This document shows positions 33,761-43,441 of a stretch of DNA of 64,000 bases, one piece after another (within the stretch, counting starts at the first letter, position 1; every line of letters starts with the position of its first letter). This DNA is from an uncultured Caulobacterales bacterium (GTDB lineage: Bacteria > Pseudomonadota > Alphaproteobacteria > Caulobacterales > Caulobacteraceae). The position numbers and the translations under genes are program-made. The notes under the pieces are model-generated. The model saw only the letters and a program-made list of their open reading frames with translations, was not told where the DNA came from and ran no database searches. The DNA lies in the NCBI GenBank assembly GCA_903858685.1, contig CAIOJR010000166.1, forward strand, positions 1-64,000. The letters are read 5' to 3'.

Positions 33761-34969
33761 ATGGCCGTTGTCGCCCTGAAGCCGCATGAAGTCACCAGCA
33801 CGCTGCACGTCATCGAGCCGACGAGCCTGGAACTCACCATCCTGATGCCCTGCCTGAACGAGGCGGAAACCATCGAGATCGTGGTGAACAAGGCCATGAC
33901 CTGGCTGAAGGCGTCCGGCCTGTCTGGCGAGGTGCTGATCGCCGACAATGGCAGCCGCGACGGCTCGCAGGCCATGGCCGAGGCGCTGGGCGCCCGCGTG
34001 GTGGCCGTGCCGGAAAAGGGTTATGGCGCAGCCCTGATGGGCGGCATCCGCGCCGCCCGCGGCAAGTATGTCATCATGGGCGATGCTGACGACAGCTACG
34101 ACTTCTCCAAGCTCGACGCCTTTGTGGAGCGCCTGCAGGACGGCGCCGATCTGGTCATGGGCAACCGCTTCAAGGGCGGGATCGAAAAAGGCGCCATGCC
34201 TCCGCTGCATTACTGGCTGGGCAATCCCGTCCTGTCCTTCCTCGGCCGCCTGCTCTATTCCATTCCTGTGGGCGACTTCCACTGCGGACTGCGCGGCTTC
34301 GACCGCGACGCCATCCTGGCCCTGGGCCTGAAGAGCCCGGGCATGGAGTTCGCCAGCGAAATGGTGGTGAAGGCTTCTCTGGCCAAGCTGCCCATGGCCG
34401 AAGTGCCCACCACGCTGAAGCCCGACGGCCGCAGCCGGGCGCCGCACCTGAAGACCTGGCGCGATGGCTGGCGCCACCTGAAGTTCCTGCTGCTGCACAG
34501 CCCGAAATGGATGTTCATCTATCCGGGTCTGGCCCTGATGGCGGCGGGTCTGTTCGGCTCCATCCTGCTGGCGCCCGGCGCCGTGGCGATCACGCCGACC
34601 GTCGAACTCGACATCCATTCGCTGGTCGTGGCCTGCTTCGCCGTGCTGATCGGCACGCAGCTTGTCATGTTCGGCGCCCTCGCCCGTCGCTACGCCATGC
34701 TCGAAGGCGTTCTGCCCAATCCGTCCAGCTTCAAGAAGATCCTGCTGGGCATGGAGCTGGAGCCGATCCTGCGCGTTGCGGGCGTCATCTTCGCCGCGGG
34801 CGCCATTGGCGCTGTCTGGGCAGTGTCGACCTGGGCCGCCAACGGCTTTGGCCCGATTGTCTACAACAACGTGATGCGCGGCCTCGTGATCTCGTTGACG
34901 GCGATCACCGTTGCAGTGCAGATCGGGGCTGCAGGCGTTCTGGCCTCCATGCTGAACATCCGTCGCTGA
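33761..34969 (+). CDS. family 2 glycosyltransferase, polyprenyl-phosphate (GtrB/DPM1-like)
   Basis: LTILMPCLNEAETIE, GYGAALMGGIRAARGKYVIMGDADDSYDF, two to four C-terminal TM segments. Confidence 0.9.
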   Translation: MAVVALKPHEVTSTLHVIEPTSLELTILMPCLNEAETIEIVVNKAMTWLKASGLSGEVLIADNGSRDGSQAMAEALGARVVAVPEKGYGAALMGGIRAARGKYVIMGDADDSYDFSKLDAFVERLQDGADLVMGNRFKGGIEKGAMPPLHYWLGNPVLSFLGRLLYSIPVGDFHCGLRGFDRDAILALGLKSPGMEFASEMVVKASLAKLPMAEVPTTLKPDGRSRAPHLKTWRDGWRHLKFLLLHSPKWMFIYPGLALMAAGLFGSILLAPGAVAITPTVELDIHSLVVACFAVLIGTQLVMFGALARRYAMLEGVLPNPSSFKKILLGMELEPILRVAGVIFAAGAIGAVWAVSTWAANGFGPIVYNNVMRGLVISLTAITVAVQIGAAGVLASMLNIRR

Positions 34970-34984
34970 CGAGGTCATCCATTC

Positions 34985-36529
34985 ATGCACAGGCTTCTGA
35001 GGCGATCTTGGGTACAGGTCGTAATTGGAACCCTGTTGCTGATGGCGGTCATTCTGGTGAACGGCCGCCCTTCGGTCTTCACCGATACTGACGACTATTA
35101 CGCACAGGGGCGCGGCGCCGCTCACGCGGTCAAGCCGCTGGTTCAGCCGCTCGTCCACGCCCTCTTTCATCCCAAGAGCGCGCCGGACGACGACCGGACC
35201 TATCTGCAGGCGGAGGCCGACGAGGACCACACCTCCATGGCCGCCCGCTCGCCCTATTACGGCGTGTTCCTCTATGCGAGCTACAAGGCGGGCAGCCTGT
35301 GGATGCTGGCCCTGATCCAGTCGGCGATCGCCGCCTGGACCGTCTACACCGTCATTCTGGGCGTTGTCCGAGACCTGAAGGTCTGGACCTATCCGGCCAT
35401 CATGCTGGGGCTGAGCCTCTTGTCCACGCTGCCCTTCTTCACCGGCTTCGCCATGCCTGACGTGTTCGCCTCATTGGGCGCGCTGGCGACCATCGGACTG
35501 GCGGTCGGCTGGACGCGCTATGGCTGGCTTCAGCGCGTCGGTCTGTTCGGCGTGATCACCATGTCCTTGTGGTTCCACACGTCGCATGTCCTGCTCGAAC
35601 TGATCCTGGTCGTGTCGCTCTGCGCCGTGCTCTGGTGGTTCCATGCGGACACCAAGCGCATGGCCTTGACGGCCGGCGTCCTGATCGCCGTTGTAGCGTC
35701 CGCCTTCGCCTCGGACCGCGCCTATCATGACCTGGTGAAGTTCCGCACAGGCGAGGACCTGCACCGACCGCCATTCCTGATGGCGCGCGTTCTGGCGGAC
35801 GGACCGGGCAGGCTCTATCTGCGCGACGCCTGCGCCAAGGCCACGCCCTATGTTCTGTGCCGCTACAAGCGCAACCCGCTGGACAATTCCGACGAGATCC
35901 TGTGGGCCGACGACCCGGCGCGCGGAATATTCAACGCCTCCAAGATCCCTGTGCGCATCGCATTGGAACGTGAGGAAAAGGCGTTCGTCATCGGGACCTT
36001 GACCCATTATCCGGTGTCGCAGCTCGCAGCCTCCCTGTCGAACTGGTGGGAACAGCTCAGCCTGATCGACCTGGCCGAGCCCCTGCGCGATCCGACCTAT
36101 TATTTCGCCAATATCTATTGGAAGGACACCAGCCTGCCGGGCCTGATCCCGGGAGGACTGAAATGTGTGAAAACGCCGAAACTGTGCCGCCCCAACCTGA
36201 ACATGGATGCGCTGGAATGGGTGCACGGCCTGACCATTCTGGCGTCCAGCCTCTTCCTTTTGTGGCGCTTTACGCGCCGCGACCTGATCGAGGCGCTGGC
36301 CGGACGCGAAGCGCTCAGCGTCGGTTCACGGCAATCCATCGTGGCCATGGCGGCGCTGGTGGTGGTGGCGGTGATCATGAATGCGGGCGTGACCGGCATA
36401 TTGTCCGGCCCCTTCTCCCGCTATCACGCACGTATGGTCTGGCTGATCCCGGCATTGGCGTTTACGGTTCTGGCGAGTCACGGGCTGGGCTTCAACATCT
36501 TCAAAAAGACGGACGATCCGACGCCATAG
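34985..36529 (+). CDS. polytopic membrane protein of unknown function (paralog B; GtrC-like candidate)
   Basis: Begins 15 nt after the GT2 gene. Shares NGRPxVFxDTxxYY, MAARSP, STLPFFxGFAMPD, RPPFLxARxLADGPGRxYLR and LSGxFxRYxARxxWLIPxLA with 31610-33148. Confidence 0.75.
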   Translation: MHRLLRRSWVQVVIGTLLLMAVILVNGRPSVFTDTDDYYAQGRGAAHAVKPLVQPLVHALFHPKSAPDDDRTYLQAEADEDHTSMAARSPYYGVFLYASYKAGSLWMLALIQSAIAAWTVYTVILGVVRDLKVWTYPAIMLGLSLLSTLPFFTGFAMPDVFASLGALATIGLAVGWTRYGWLQRVGLFGVITMSLWFHTSHVLLELILVVSLCAVLWWFHADTKRMALTAGVLIAVVASAFASDRAYHDLVKFRTGEDLHRPPFLMARVLADGPGRLYLRDACAKATPYVLCRYKRNPLDNSDEILWADDPARGIFNASKIPVRIALEREEKAFVIGTLTHYPVSQLAASLSNWWEQLSLIDLAEPLRDPTYYFANIYWKDTSLPGLIPGGLKCVKTPKLCRPNLNMDALEWVHGLTILASSLFLLWRFTRRDLIEALAGREALSVGSRQSIVAMAALVVVAVIMNAGVTGILSGPFSRYHARMVWLIPALAFTVLASHGLGFNIFKKTDDPTP

Positions 36530-36605
36530 AGGCGGACGGATAAACTCACACGATTGCAAGACGCGTTACATCAAAACGTAGTTCAGGGACGATAAGTCGG
36601 GCGGC

Positions 36606-39600
36606 ATGCCAGGATACGTGTTTCACGACCCAAGCGGCCGCCGGGCCCGTAATGTCCGCCTGCTCAGCGGGGTTGCGGTGGCGTTGGTCTTCGCCATTTT
36701 CGCCGCCTTCGCCGCCAGTCTGGCCTTTGCGCCCCATGTGCCCGAAGTGCGCTTTCGCGACCCGCACACGCTCAAGGCGCTGAACGTCAAGATCCCGCAC
36801 GGCCCCACGCCCTGGACCCGCCTGCCCCGCCCGCCCAAATCGCGCGGCTCAGGCCAGCGCCCCCTGTCGGTCGGCTTCTATGTCAGCTGGGACGAGCAGT
36901 CGGCCCAGGCCCTGCACGACCACATGGCAGAGCTGGACGTGATCGCGCCGCAATGGATTCTGGTCGATACGCCAGACGGGCAGGTCAATGTCACCGCCGA
37001 CCCGCGCGCCGACGACATGCTGCGGCGCGCCAAGAAGCGCCCCGCCGTCATGCCCGTGGTTCACAACGCCAGCGATGGAACCTGGAACTCAAAGCCCATT
37101 GAGCAGCTGTTGCGCAATCCCAAGGCGCGCGCCGCCCTGATCCACAACCTGATCACTCTGGCTGAGCAGCGCGGCTATTCGGGCTATGTGTTCGACTTCG
37201 AGAACCTGTCGCCCGAGGCGCTGGCCCTCTACCCGGCCTTTATCTCCGACGTGAATACCGCCTTTAACCCCAGCGGTCGTGAAATCTGGGTGACCGTGCC
37301 CGTGGACGATACGGACTGGCCGCTCAAGGCGCTGCAAAACGCCTCCGACGCCATCATGCCCATGATGTATGACGAGCACTGGCAATCCGCCACGCCGGGG
37401 CCGGCCGCCTCCCAGGCCTGGTTCCAGGCCAAGCTGTCGGAATATCTGCGCGGCCTTGATCCCAACAAGATCATCCTGGCCCTGGGCTCATACGGATATG
37501 ACTGGACCAGGGGCGCAAATCTGGCCCAGGCCATCACCTTCCACGAGGCGATGCAGGCGGCCCATGACGCCTCGGTGCCGGTCACCTTCGACCGCACCGC
37601 GCTCAATCCCATGTTCCGTTACGCCGATGACAAGGGCAAGGCTCACGAGGTCTGGTTCCTCGACGCCGCCACCATGTACAACCAGATCCATGTCGCCGAC
37701 GCCTGGCGTCTGCGCGGATACGCGGTCTGGCGCATGGGCTCCGAGGATCCCGGCGTCTGGTCCCTGCTGGGTCGCAGCTACGACACGGCCAACATCAACA
37801 ACCTGCCCGAAATGCCCGCAAGTCAGGACATTGACTTCAATGGCTTCGGAGAGGTGATGAATGTGTCCGAAAAACCGGCGCCGGGGCGTCGTCGACTGAC
37901 GCTGGACAAGCCGACCGGCCTGGTCACCAACGAGATTGTCGATATCTATCCCTCCGCCTGGGTGGTGCAGCGTCTGGGGCAGAGCCCCGGCAAGGTCGCC
38001 CTGACATTTGACGACGGACCGGACCCGCGCTGGACCTCGAAAATTCTCGACATTCTGAAGGAGAAGCAGGTCAAGGCCACCTTCTTCGTCATCGGGCGAA
38101 ACATGGAGGACTATCCCGAACTGGTCGCGCGCGAGGTGAGCGAGGGCCACATTGTCGGTAGCCACAGCTTCACCCATCCCAATATAGCCGAAGAGCCGCC
38201 CAGCGCCGTACCGCTGGAGTTCAATCTGACGCAGCGACTGTTTCAGGTCGTCACGGGCAAGACCCTGCGCTTTTTCCGCCCGCCCTATCTGGGCGACGCC
38301 TCGCCCTCGACGGCGGCGGAACTGGCGCCGCTGCTGATCGCTGAAAAGCTCGGCTATGTGACGGTGGGCCTGAGGATCGACCCGGACGACTGGAACCGGC
38401 CCGACGCCGATCTGATCGTCAGCCGCACCCTGGCGCGACTTCAGGACGACAATCCGGAGACGGGTGGACAGGTAGTTCTGCTGCACGATTCCGGCGGCAA
38501 TCGCAGCCGCACCATCGCCGCCCTGCCCAAGCTGATCGACGCGCTGCGCGCTCATGGCTATCAGATCGTCACGGTCGCGGACCTGATCGGCATGCCTGCG
38601 GCCCAGGCCATGCCGCCCGCCACCCGCGACCCCTTCCAGTTGACGCTTGATCGCACCGTGTTCAGCACCGTGCGCGGCTTTGACAAGTTCATCGCGGCGC
38701 TGTTCCTTTCAGCCATTCTGATCGGCCTTGCGCGCCTGATCTTCCTGGCCGTGCTGGCGCTCTATCACCGCGCTGTCATCGACCGGCGCACGCCGGAGGA
38801 GATCCCGCCCGGGACGGGTCCCTTCGTCACCGTGCTGATCCCCTGTTATAATGAAGAGGCGGTGATCGTCTCCTCGATCCGCCAGGTTCTGGACTCCCAC
38901 TGGACCAACATGGAAGTCCTCGTCATAGACGACGGCTCCAAGGACAACACCTCAGCCGAGGTTCAGAAGGCCTATAGCGATCATCCCATGGTGCGGTTGC
39001 TGCGGTTCGAGAACGGCGGCAAGGCCATGGCGCTCAATCGCGGTCTGGCCCTGGCCAAGGGCGATATTGTCGTGGCGCTCGACGCTGACACCCTGTTCGC
39101 CAAGTCGACGATCGGACGGCTGGCCCGCTGGTTCCGCGACCCGCGCGTGGGGGCCGTGGCGGGCAACGCCCTGGTCGGCAATCAGGTCAACACGGTCACG
39201 CGCTGGCAGGCGCTGGAATATGTCTCCGCCCAGAATCTGGAGCGTCGCGCCCTGGCGGCGCTGGGGACGGTGACCGTTGTGCCCGGCGCGGTCGGCGCCT
39301 GGCGGCGTCAGACCCTGGAAGCCCTTGGCGGCTTTCCCCATGACACGCTGGCGGAGGATCAGGACCTGACGCTCGCCGCCCAGTCGGCCGGCTGGGTGGT
39401 CGAGTTCGACCCCGAGGCTGTGGCCTTTACCGAGGCGCCCGAAACGGTGGCGGGACTTCTGAAACAGCGCTTCCGCTGGTCGTTCGGCACGCTGCAATGC
39501 GTATGGAAACACCGCAAGGACCTGTTCAATCCCAGGCGCCCCGCTCTGGGCTTTCTGGCCCTGCCGCAGATCTGGCTGTTCCAGATCTTCCTGACCACCG

Positions 39601-39989
39601 CGGCGCCTCTGGTCGATCTGGCGGCCATATTCAGTCTGATTTCTGCGGGCTTTGACCGCCTGTCGCATCCGGGCGAGTGGAACAGCGAGGGTCTGACCCG
39701 CGCGCTGCTCTACTGGGCGGCCTTTGTGCTGGTCGATCTGGCGGCGGCCTCCATCGGCATGGCGCTGGAGCGCCGCGCGCCCTGGAGCAGCCTGGCCTGG
39801 CTTCCGGCGCAACGATTCGGCTATCGGCAACTGATGTATTATGTGGTGGTCAAGGCCGTGGTCAGCGCGATCCATGGGCGCCGGGTCGAGTGGGGCTCGC
39901 TCCAGCGCACCGCCAGCGCCGTGGTGGACACCCGCGGCGACAGCGCCGGCGCCGACAAGGCGCAAGCCAAACCGGGCGCCCCTGCGTAA
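36606..39989 (+). CDS. tri-domain GH18-like / polysaccharide deacetylase (CE4) / processive GT2 fusion
   Basis: GH18-like region with GYVFDFENL; CE4 motifs VALTFDDGPDP and SHSFTHP; GT2 motifs VTVLIPCYNEE, ALDADT, EDQDL and QRFRW. Confidence 0.88.
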   Translation: MPGYVFHDPSGRRARNVRLLSGVAVALVFAIFAAFAASLAFAPHVPEVRFRDPHTLKALNVKIPHGPTPWTRLPRPPKSRGSGQRPLSVGFYVSWDEQSAQALHDHMAELDVIAPQWILVDTPDGQVNVTADPRADDMLRRAKKRPAVMPVVHNASDGTWNSKPIEQLLRNPKARAALIHNLITLAEQRGYSGYVFDFENLSPEALALYPAFISDVNTAFNPSGREIWVTVPVDDTDWPLKALQNASDAIMPMMYDEHWQSATPGPAASQAWFQAKLSEYLRGLDPNKIILALGSYGYDWTRGANLAQAITFHEAMQAAHDASVPVTFDRTALNPMFRYADDKGKAHEVWFLDAATMYNQIHVADAWRLRGYAVWRMGSEDPGVWSLLGRSYDTANINNLPEMPASQDIDFNGFGEVMNVSEKPAPGRRRLTLDKPTGLVTNEIVDIYPSAWVVQRLGQSPGKVALTFDDGPDPRWTSKILDILKEKQVKATFFVIGRNMEDYPELVAREVSEGHIVGSHSFTHPNIAEEPPSAVPLEFNLTQRLFQVVTGKTLRFFRPPYLGDASPSTAAELAPLLIAEKLGYVTVGLRIDPDDWNRPDADLIVSRTLARLQDDNPETGGQVVLLHDSGGNRSRTIAALPKLIDALRAHGYQIVTVADLIGMPAAQAMPPATRDPFQLTLDRTVFSTVRGFDKFIAALFLSAILIGLARLIFLAVLALYHRAVIDRRTPEEIPPGTGPFVTVLIPCYNEEAVIVSSIRQVLDSHWTNMEVLVIDDGSKDNTSAEVQKAYSDHPMVRLLRFENGGKAMALNRGLALAKGDIVVALDADTLFAKSTIGRLARWFRDPRVGAVAGNALVGNQVNTVTRWQALEYVSAQNLERRALAALGTVTVVPGAVGAWRRQTLEALGGFPHDTLAEDQDLTLAAQSAGWVVEFDPEAVAFTEAPETVAGLLKQRFRWSFGTLQCVWKHRKDLFNPRRPALGFLALPQIWLFQIFLTTAAPLVDLAAIFSLISAGFDRLSHPGEWNSEGLTRALLYWAAFVLVDLAAASIGMALERRAPWSSLAWLPAQRFGYRQLMYYVVVKAVVSAIHGRRVEWGSLQRTASAVVDTRGDSAGADKAQAKPGAPA

Positions 39990-40130
39990 CGCCTCGACAG
40001 GGGCCGTGGAGCGTGTAGCATTCGCCCTGATCTGAACCTGAGGGGGCGTCCAGCGGGTTCAGCGACATTGCTTGACGCACCGGCGCCAATGACCGGTGCG
40101 CATGGGAAGGAAAACGACGTGGGCAAACCG

Positions 40131-42260
40131 ATGAGCCGGGCTGGTAAACTTCTTTGTGCGGTCGCTGCTGTGGCCCTGGCGGGGACGGTCGTCACCCTGT
40201 CAGGTTGCGGTCAGGGCAAGGGCGCCGCTCAGGTCGATCAGGCCAGACTGCTGGCCGCCGACAAGGAGCCGGGCAACTGGATGAGCCATGGCCGCACCTG
40301 GTCCGAGCAGCGTTTCTCGCCGCTCGACAAGGTCAATGCCAGCAATGTGGGCAATCTGGGCCTGGCCTGGAGCTTCCAGCTCTCCACCAACCGCGGCGTG
40401 GAGGTGACGCCCGTCGTCGTCGACGGGACCATGTATGTCACCTCGTCCTGGAGCGTGGTCTACGCCCTGAACGCCAAGACCGGCGCGCTTCTGTGGAAAT
40501 ATGACCCGCAGGTCCCGCGTGAGACCGGCAAGTTCGCCTGTTGCGACGTGGTCAATCGCGGCGTCGCCGTCTGGAAGGGCAAGGTCTATGTCGCCGCCCT
40601 GGACGGCCGTCTGATCGCGCTGGACGCCAAGTCCGGCCAACCGGCCTGGAGCGTCAACACCACCGACCCCAAGCTGCCCTACACCATCACCGGCGCCCCG
40701 CGCGTCTTCAAGGACAAGGTGGTGATCGGCAATGGCGGCTCTGAATATGGCGTGCGCGGCTATGTCACCGCCTATGACGCCGCAGACGGCAAGCAACTCT
40801 GGCGCTTCTATACAACGCCGGGCGACCCGTCCAAGCCGCAGGAGTCGAAGGCCCTGGAGATGGCCGTCAAGACCTGGCAGGGCGACTGGTTCAAGCAGGG
40901 CGGCGGCGGCGGATCACCGTGGGACTCCATGTCCTACGACCCCGATCTGAACATGCTCTATTTCGGCACCGGAAACGGCGCCCCCTGGGACCAGACCTCG
41001 CGCTCCAAGGGTCAGGGGGACAATCTGTTCCTGTCCTCGATCGTGGCGGTGGACGCCGATACGGGCGAATACAGGTGGCACTATCAGACTACGCCGGGCG
41101 ACACCTGGGACTTCGACTCCACCCAGACCGTCACCCTGGCGGACCTGACCATCGACGGCCAGCCGCGCAAGGTGCTGATGCAGGCCGCCAAGAACGGCTT
41201 TTTCTATGTGATCGACCGGACCAACGGAAAGCTGCTCAGCGCCCATAATTACGTGACCACCAGCTGGGCCAGCAGCGTCGATCCGGCGACAGGCCGTCCC
41301 ATCGAACAGGGCGACCCGCGTTACAAGAAGGGGCCGGCCATCGTCATGCCGTCCAGCTTCGGCGGACATAACTGGCATCCCCAGTCCTTCAGCCCCAAGA
41401 CGGGTCTGGTCTATCTTCCGGCGCAGGACGTGCCGGGCGTCTATGGCACGGACGACAAGTACGCCTACAAGAACGGCGAGTGGAACACGGCCAACGACAC
41501 CAGGCTGAACAGTCTGCCGGACGACAAGAAGGCCCGCGCGGCCATGAAGAACTCCATGCGCGGCATGCTCGTGGCGTGGGATCCGGTCGCTGGCAAGGAA
41601 GCCTGGCGCGCCGAGCACAAGGGCCCCTGGAACGGCGGCACCATGGCCACAGCCGGTGGTCTTGTCTTCCAGGGCACGCTGGACGGCAAGTTCAACGCCT
41701 ATGACGCGTCCAACGGCAAGCCGCTCTGGACGACCGACGCCTATGCCGCCGTCCTGGCTGGGCCCATGACCTATGAGGTCGACGGCGAACAGTATGTGGC
41801 CGTGGGCGCAGGCTTCGGATCCGTCTTCTATCTGGTGGCGGGCTTTGCGCTCGACCATCCGGGCAACCCGGAAAATGGCCGCATTCTGGTCTACAAGCTG
41901 GGCGGAACGGCCACCCTGCCCAAGCCCGACATGACCAAGATCGCCGTGCCCAAGCCGCCAGCCGACGCCGCCTCGGCCCAGATCGTGGCGACCGGTCATG
42001 CGACCTACAACAAGTATTGCCTGGTCTGCCATGGCTATAACGCCATTGGCGGCGGCGTGATCCCGGACCTGCGCTATTCCAGCCTGATCGGCGACGATAC
42101 GGGCTTCAAGGGCGTGGTGCTGCGCGGGGACCGCAAGTCCAATGGCATGGTCAGTTTCGCCAGCACCCTGTCGGCGACCGACGCGGACGCCATCCGCGCC
42201 TATCTGATCCATGAGGCCAACGGCGCCTATGCCGCGGAACAGGCTCCGGCAGCCAAATAG
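40131..42260 (+). CDS. PQQ-dependent alcohol dehydrogenase with C-terminal cytochrome c domain
   Basis: PQQ beta-propeller repeats, WDFDSTQ active-site segment, CLVCHG heme motif. Start is 40131 (ATG) or 40119 (GTG). Confidence 0.9.
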   Translation: MSRAGKLLCAVAAVALAGTVVTLSGCGQGKGAAQVDQARLLAADKEPGNWMSHGRTWSEQRFSPLDKVNASNVGNLGLAWSFQLSTNRGVEVTPVVVDGTMYVTSSWSVVYALNAKTGALLWKYDPQVPRETGKFACCDVVNRGVAVWKGKVYVAALDGRLIALDAKSGQPAWSVNTTDPKLPYTITGAPRVFKDKVVIGNGGSEYGVRGYVTAYDAADGKQLWRFYTTPGDPSKPQESKALEMAVKTWQGDWFKQGGGGGSPWDSMSYDPDLNMLYFGTGNGAPWDQTSRSKGQGDNLFLSSIVAVDADTGEYRWHYQTTPGDTWDFDSTQTVTLADLTIDGQPRKVLMQAAKNGFFYVIDRTNGKLLSAHNYVTTSWASSVDPATGRPIEQGDPRYKKGPAIVMPSSFGGHNWHPQSFSPKTGLVYLPAQDVPGVYGTDDKYAYKNGEWNTANDTRLNSLPDDKKARAAMKNSMRGMLVAWDPVAGKEAWRAEHKGPWNGGTMATAGGLVFQGTLDGKFNAYDASNGKPLWTTDAYAAVLAGPMTYEVDGEQYVAVGAGFGSVFYLVAGFALDHPGNPENGRILVYKLGGTATLPKPDMTKIAVPKPPADAASAQIVATGHATYNKYCLVCHGYNAIGGGVIPDLRYSSLIGDDTGFKGVVLRGDRKSNGMVSFASTLSATDADAIRAYLIHEANGAYAAEQAPAAK

Positions 42261-42297
42261 GCTCCGGCGACCCGGGACTCAACCCTCTGACGGACAG

Positions 42298-42330
42298 GGC
42301 CCCCTCTCTTCACCGGGAGGGGGCCTTTTT
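42298..42330 (+). terminator. Rho-independent terminator after the PQQ dehydrogenase
   Basis: GGCCCCCTC-loop-GAGGGGGCC followed by TTTTT. Confidence 0.92.
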
Positions 42331-42338
42331 CCTGGCGT

Positions 42339-42974
42339 CTATCTCTCGTCCGGATCGGCGTCGCCAAAGCCCGGCAGAGACCAGCCCAGAGCCAGCCCGC
42401 CGCCGCGCAGACCAAAGGTGATCAGGGCGCCGATCAGGCCCGCCATATATTCTTCGGCCCCGATCAGGGTCAGGCCGACAAAGACGCTGGCCCCCAGGGC
42501 GGCGGCGGAGACATAGATCTCCCGGCTGAGCAGGATCGACGGCCGCCCCGCCAGAACGTCGCGCACAATCCCGCCGAATGAGCAGGTCAGCACCCCCATC
42601 ACCACGCTGACCAGCGGCGGCGCGCCATATTCGGCTGCCTTGGCCGTGCCGATCACGGCATATGCGGCCAGGCCCAGAGCGTCCAGCCAGAGCAGCACAG
42701 GCACGTTCCAGCGTCTGGCGCCCAGCGCCCAGACCAGTCCCGCGACGGCGATGCACACGGCCACATAGCGCGGATCATGCACCCAGAAGACTGGCGCGCC
42801 GAGCAGAAGGTCGCGCAGCGTCCCGCCGCCAACGCCGGTCACGGCGGCGAAAAAGGCGAAGGTGACAATGGTCTGCCCCCGCCGCGCCGCCGCCAGGGCG
42901 CCCGTGGCGGCAAACACAGCGACGCCGGCATAGTCGAGCAGCGCCAGAACCGACGCACTGGGCGCAATTGTCAT
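42339..42974 (-). CDS. TRIC/UPF0126 (YicG-like) membrane protein
   Basis: GVAVFAATGALAAARRG, GVGGGTLRDLLLG and FGGIVRDVLAGRPS. Confidence 0.92.
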   Translation of the reverse strand: MTIAPSASVLALLDYAGVAVFAATGALAAARRGQTIVTFAFFAAVTGVGGGTLRDLLLGAPVFWVHDPRYVAVCIAVAGLVWALGARRWNVPVLLWLDALGLAAYAVIGTAKAAEYGAPPLVSVVMGVLTCSFGGIVRDVLAGRPSILLSREIYVSAAALGASVFVGLTLIGAEEYMAGLIGALITFGLRGGGLALGWSLPGFGDADPDER

Positions 42975-43415
42975 CTACCAGACGCCCTCATTGACCATGT
43001 CTTTCCAGGGCGCGGCGGGCGCCAGGGCTGCGCCCTTCTGCAACAGTTCGACCGAAATCCCGTCCGGAGAACGGACAAAAGCCATATGACCGTCGCGCGG
43101 CGGACGATTGATCGTGACGCCAATGGCCGACAGCCTTTCGCAGGCGGCGTAGATATCGTCGACCTCATAGGCCAGATGGCCGAAATTGCGGCCGCCGTCA
43201 TAGGCCTGTTCATCCCAGTTATAGGTCAGCTCCACCAGCGGCGCCTGATCGGCCCGGGCCCGCTCCAGGTCCTCCGGCGCGGCCAGAAACACAAGGGTGA
43301 ACCGCCCGCCAGCATTCTCGTAACGCTTCACCTCCACCAGACCCAACCCGTCGCAATAGAAGCGCTTGGCCGCGTCAATATCGGTCACGCGGACCATGGT
43401 ATGCAGATACTTCAT
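42975..43415 (-). CDS. gloA: lactoylglutathione lyase (glyoxalase I)
   Basis: MKYLHTMVRVTDIDAAKRFYCDGLGLVEVKRYEN, VELTYNWDEQAYDGGRNFGHLAYEVDDIY. Confidence 0.93.
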   Translation of the reverse strand: MKYLHTMVRVTDIDAAKRFYCDGLGLVEVKRYENAGGRFTLVFLAAPEDLERARADQAPLVELTYNWDEQAYDGGRNFGHLAYEVDDIYAACERLSAIGVTINRPPRDGHMAFVRSPDGISVELLQKGAALAPAAPWKDMVNEGVW

Positions 43416-43441
43416 CGAAAAGACTCCAGTGACATCAGAAA

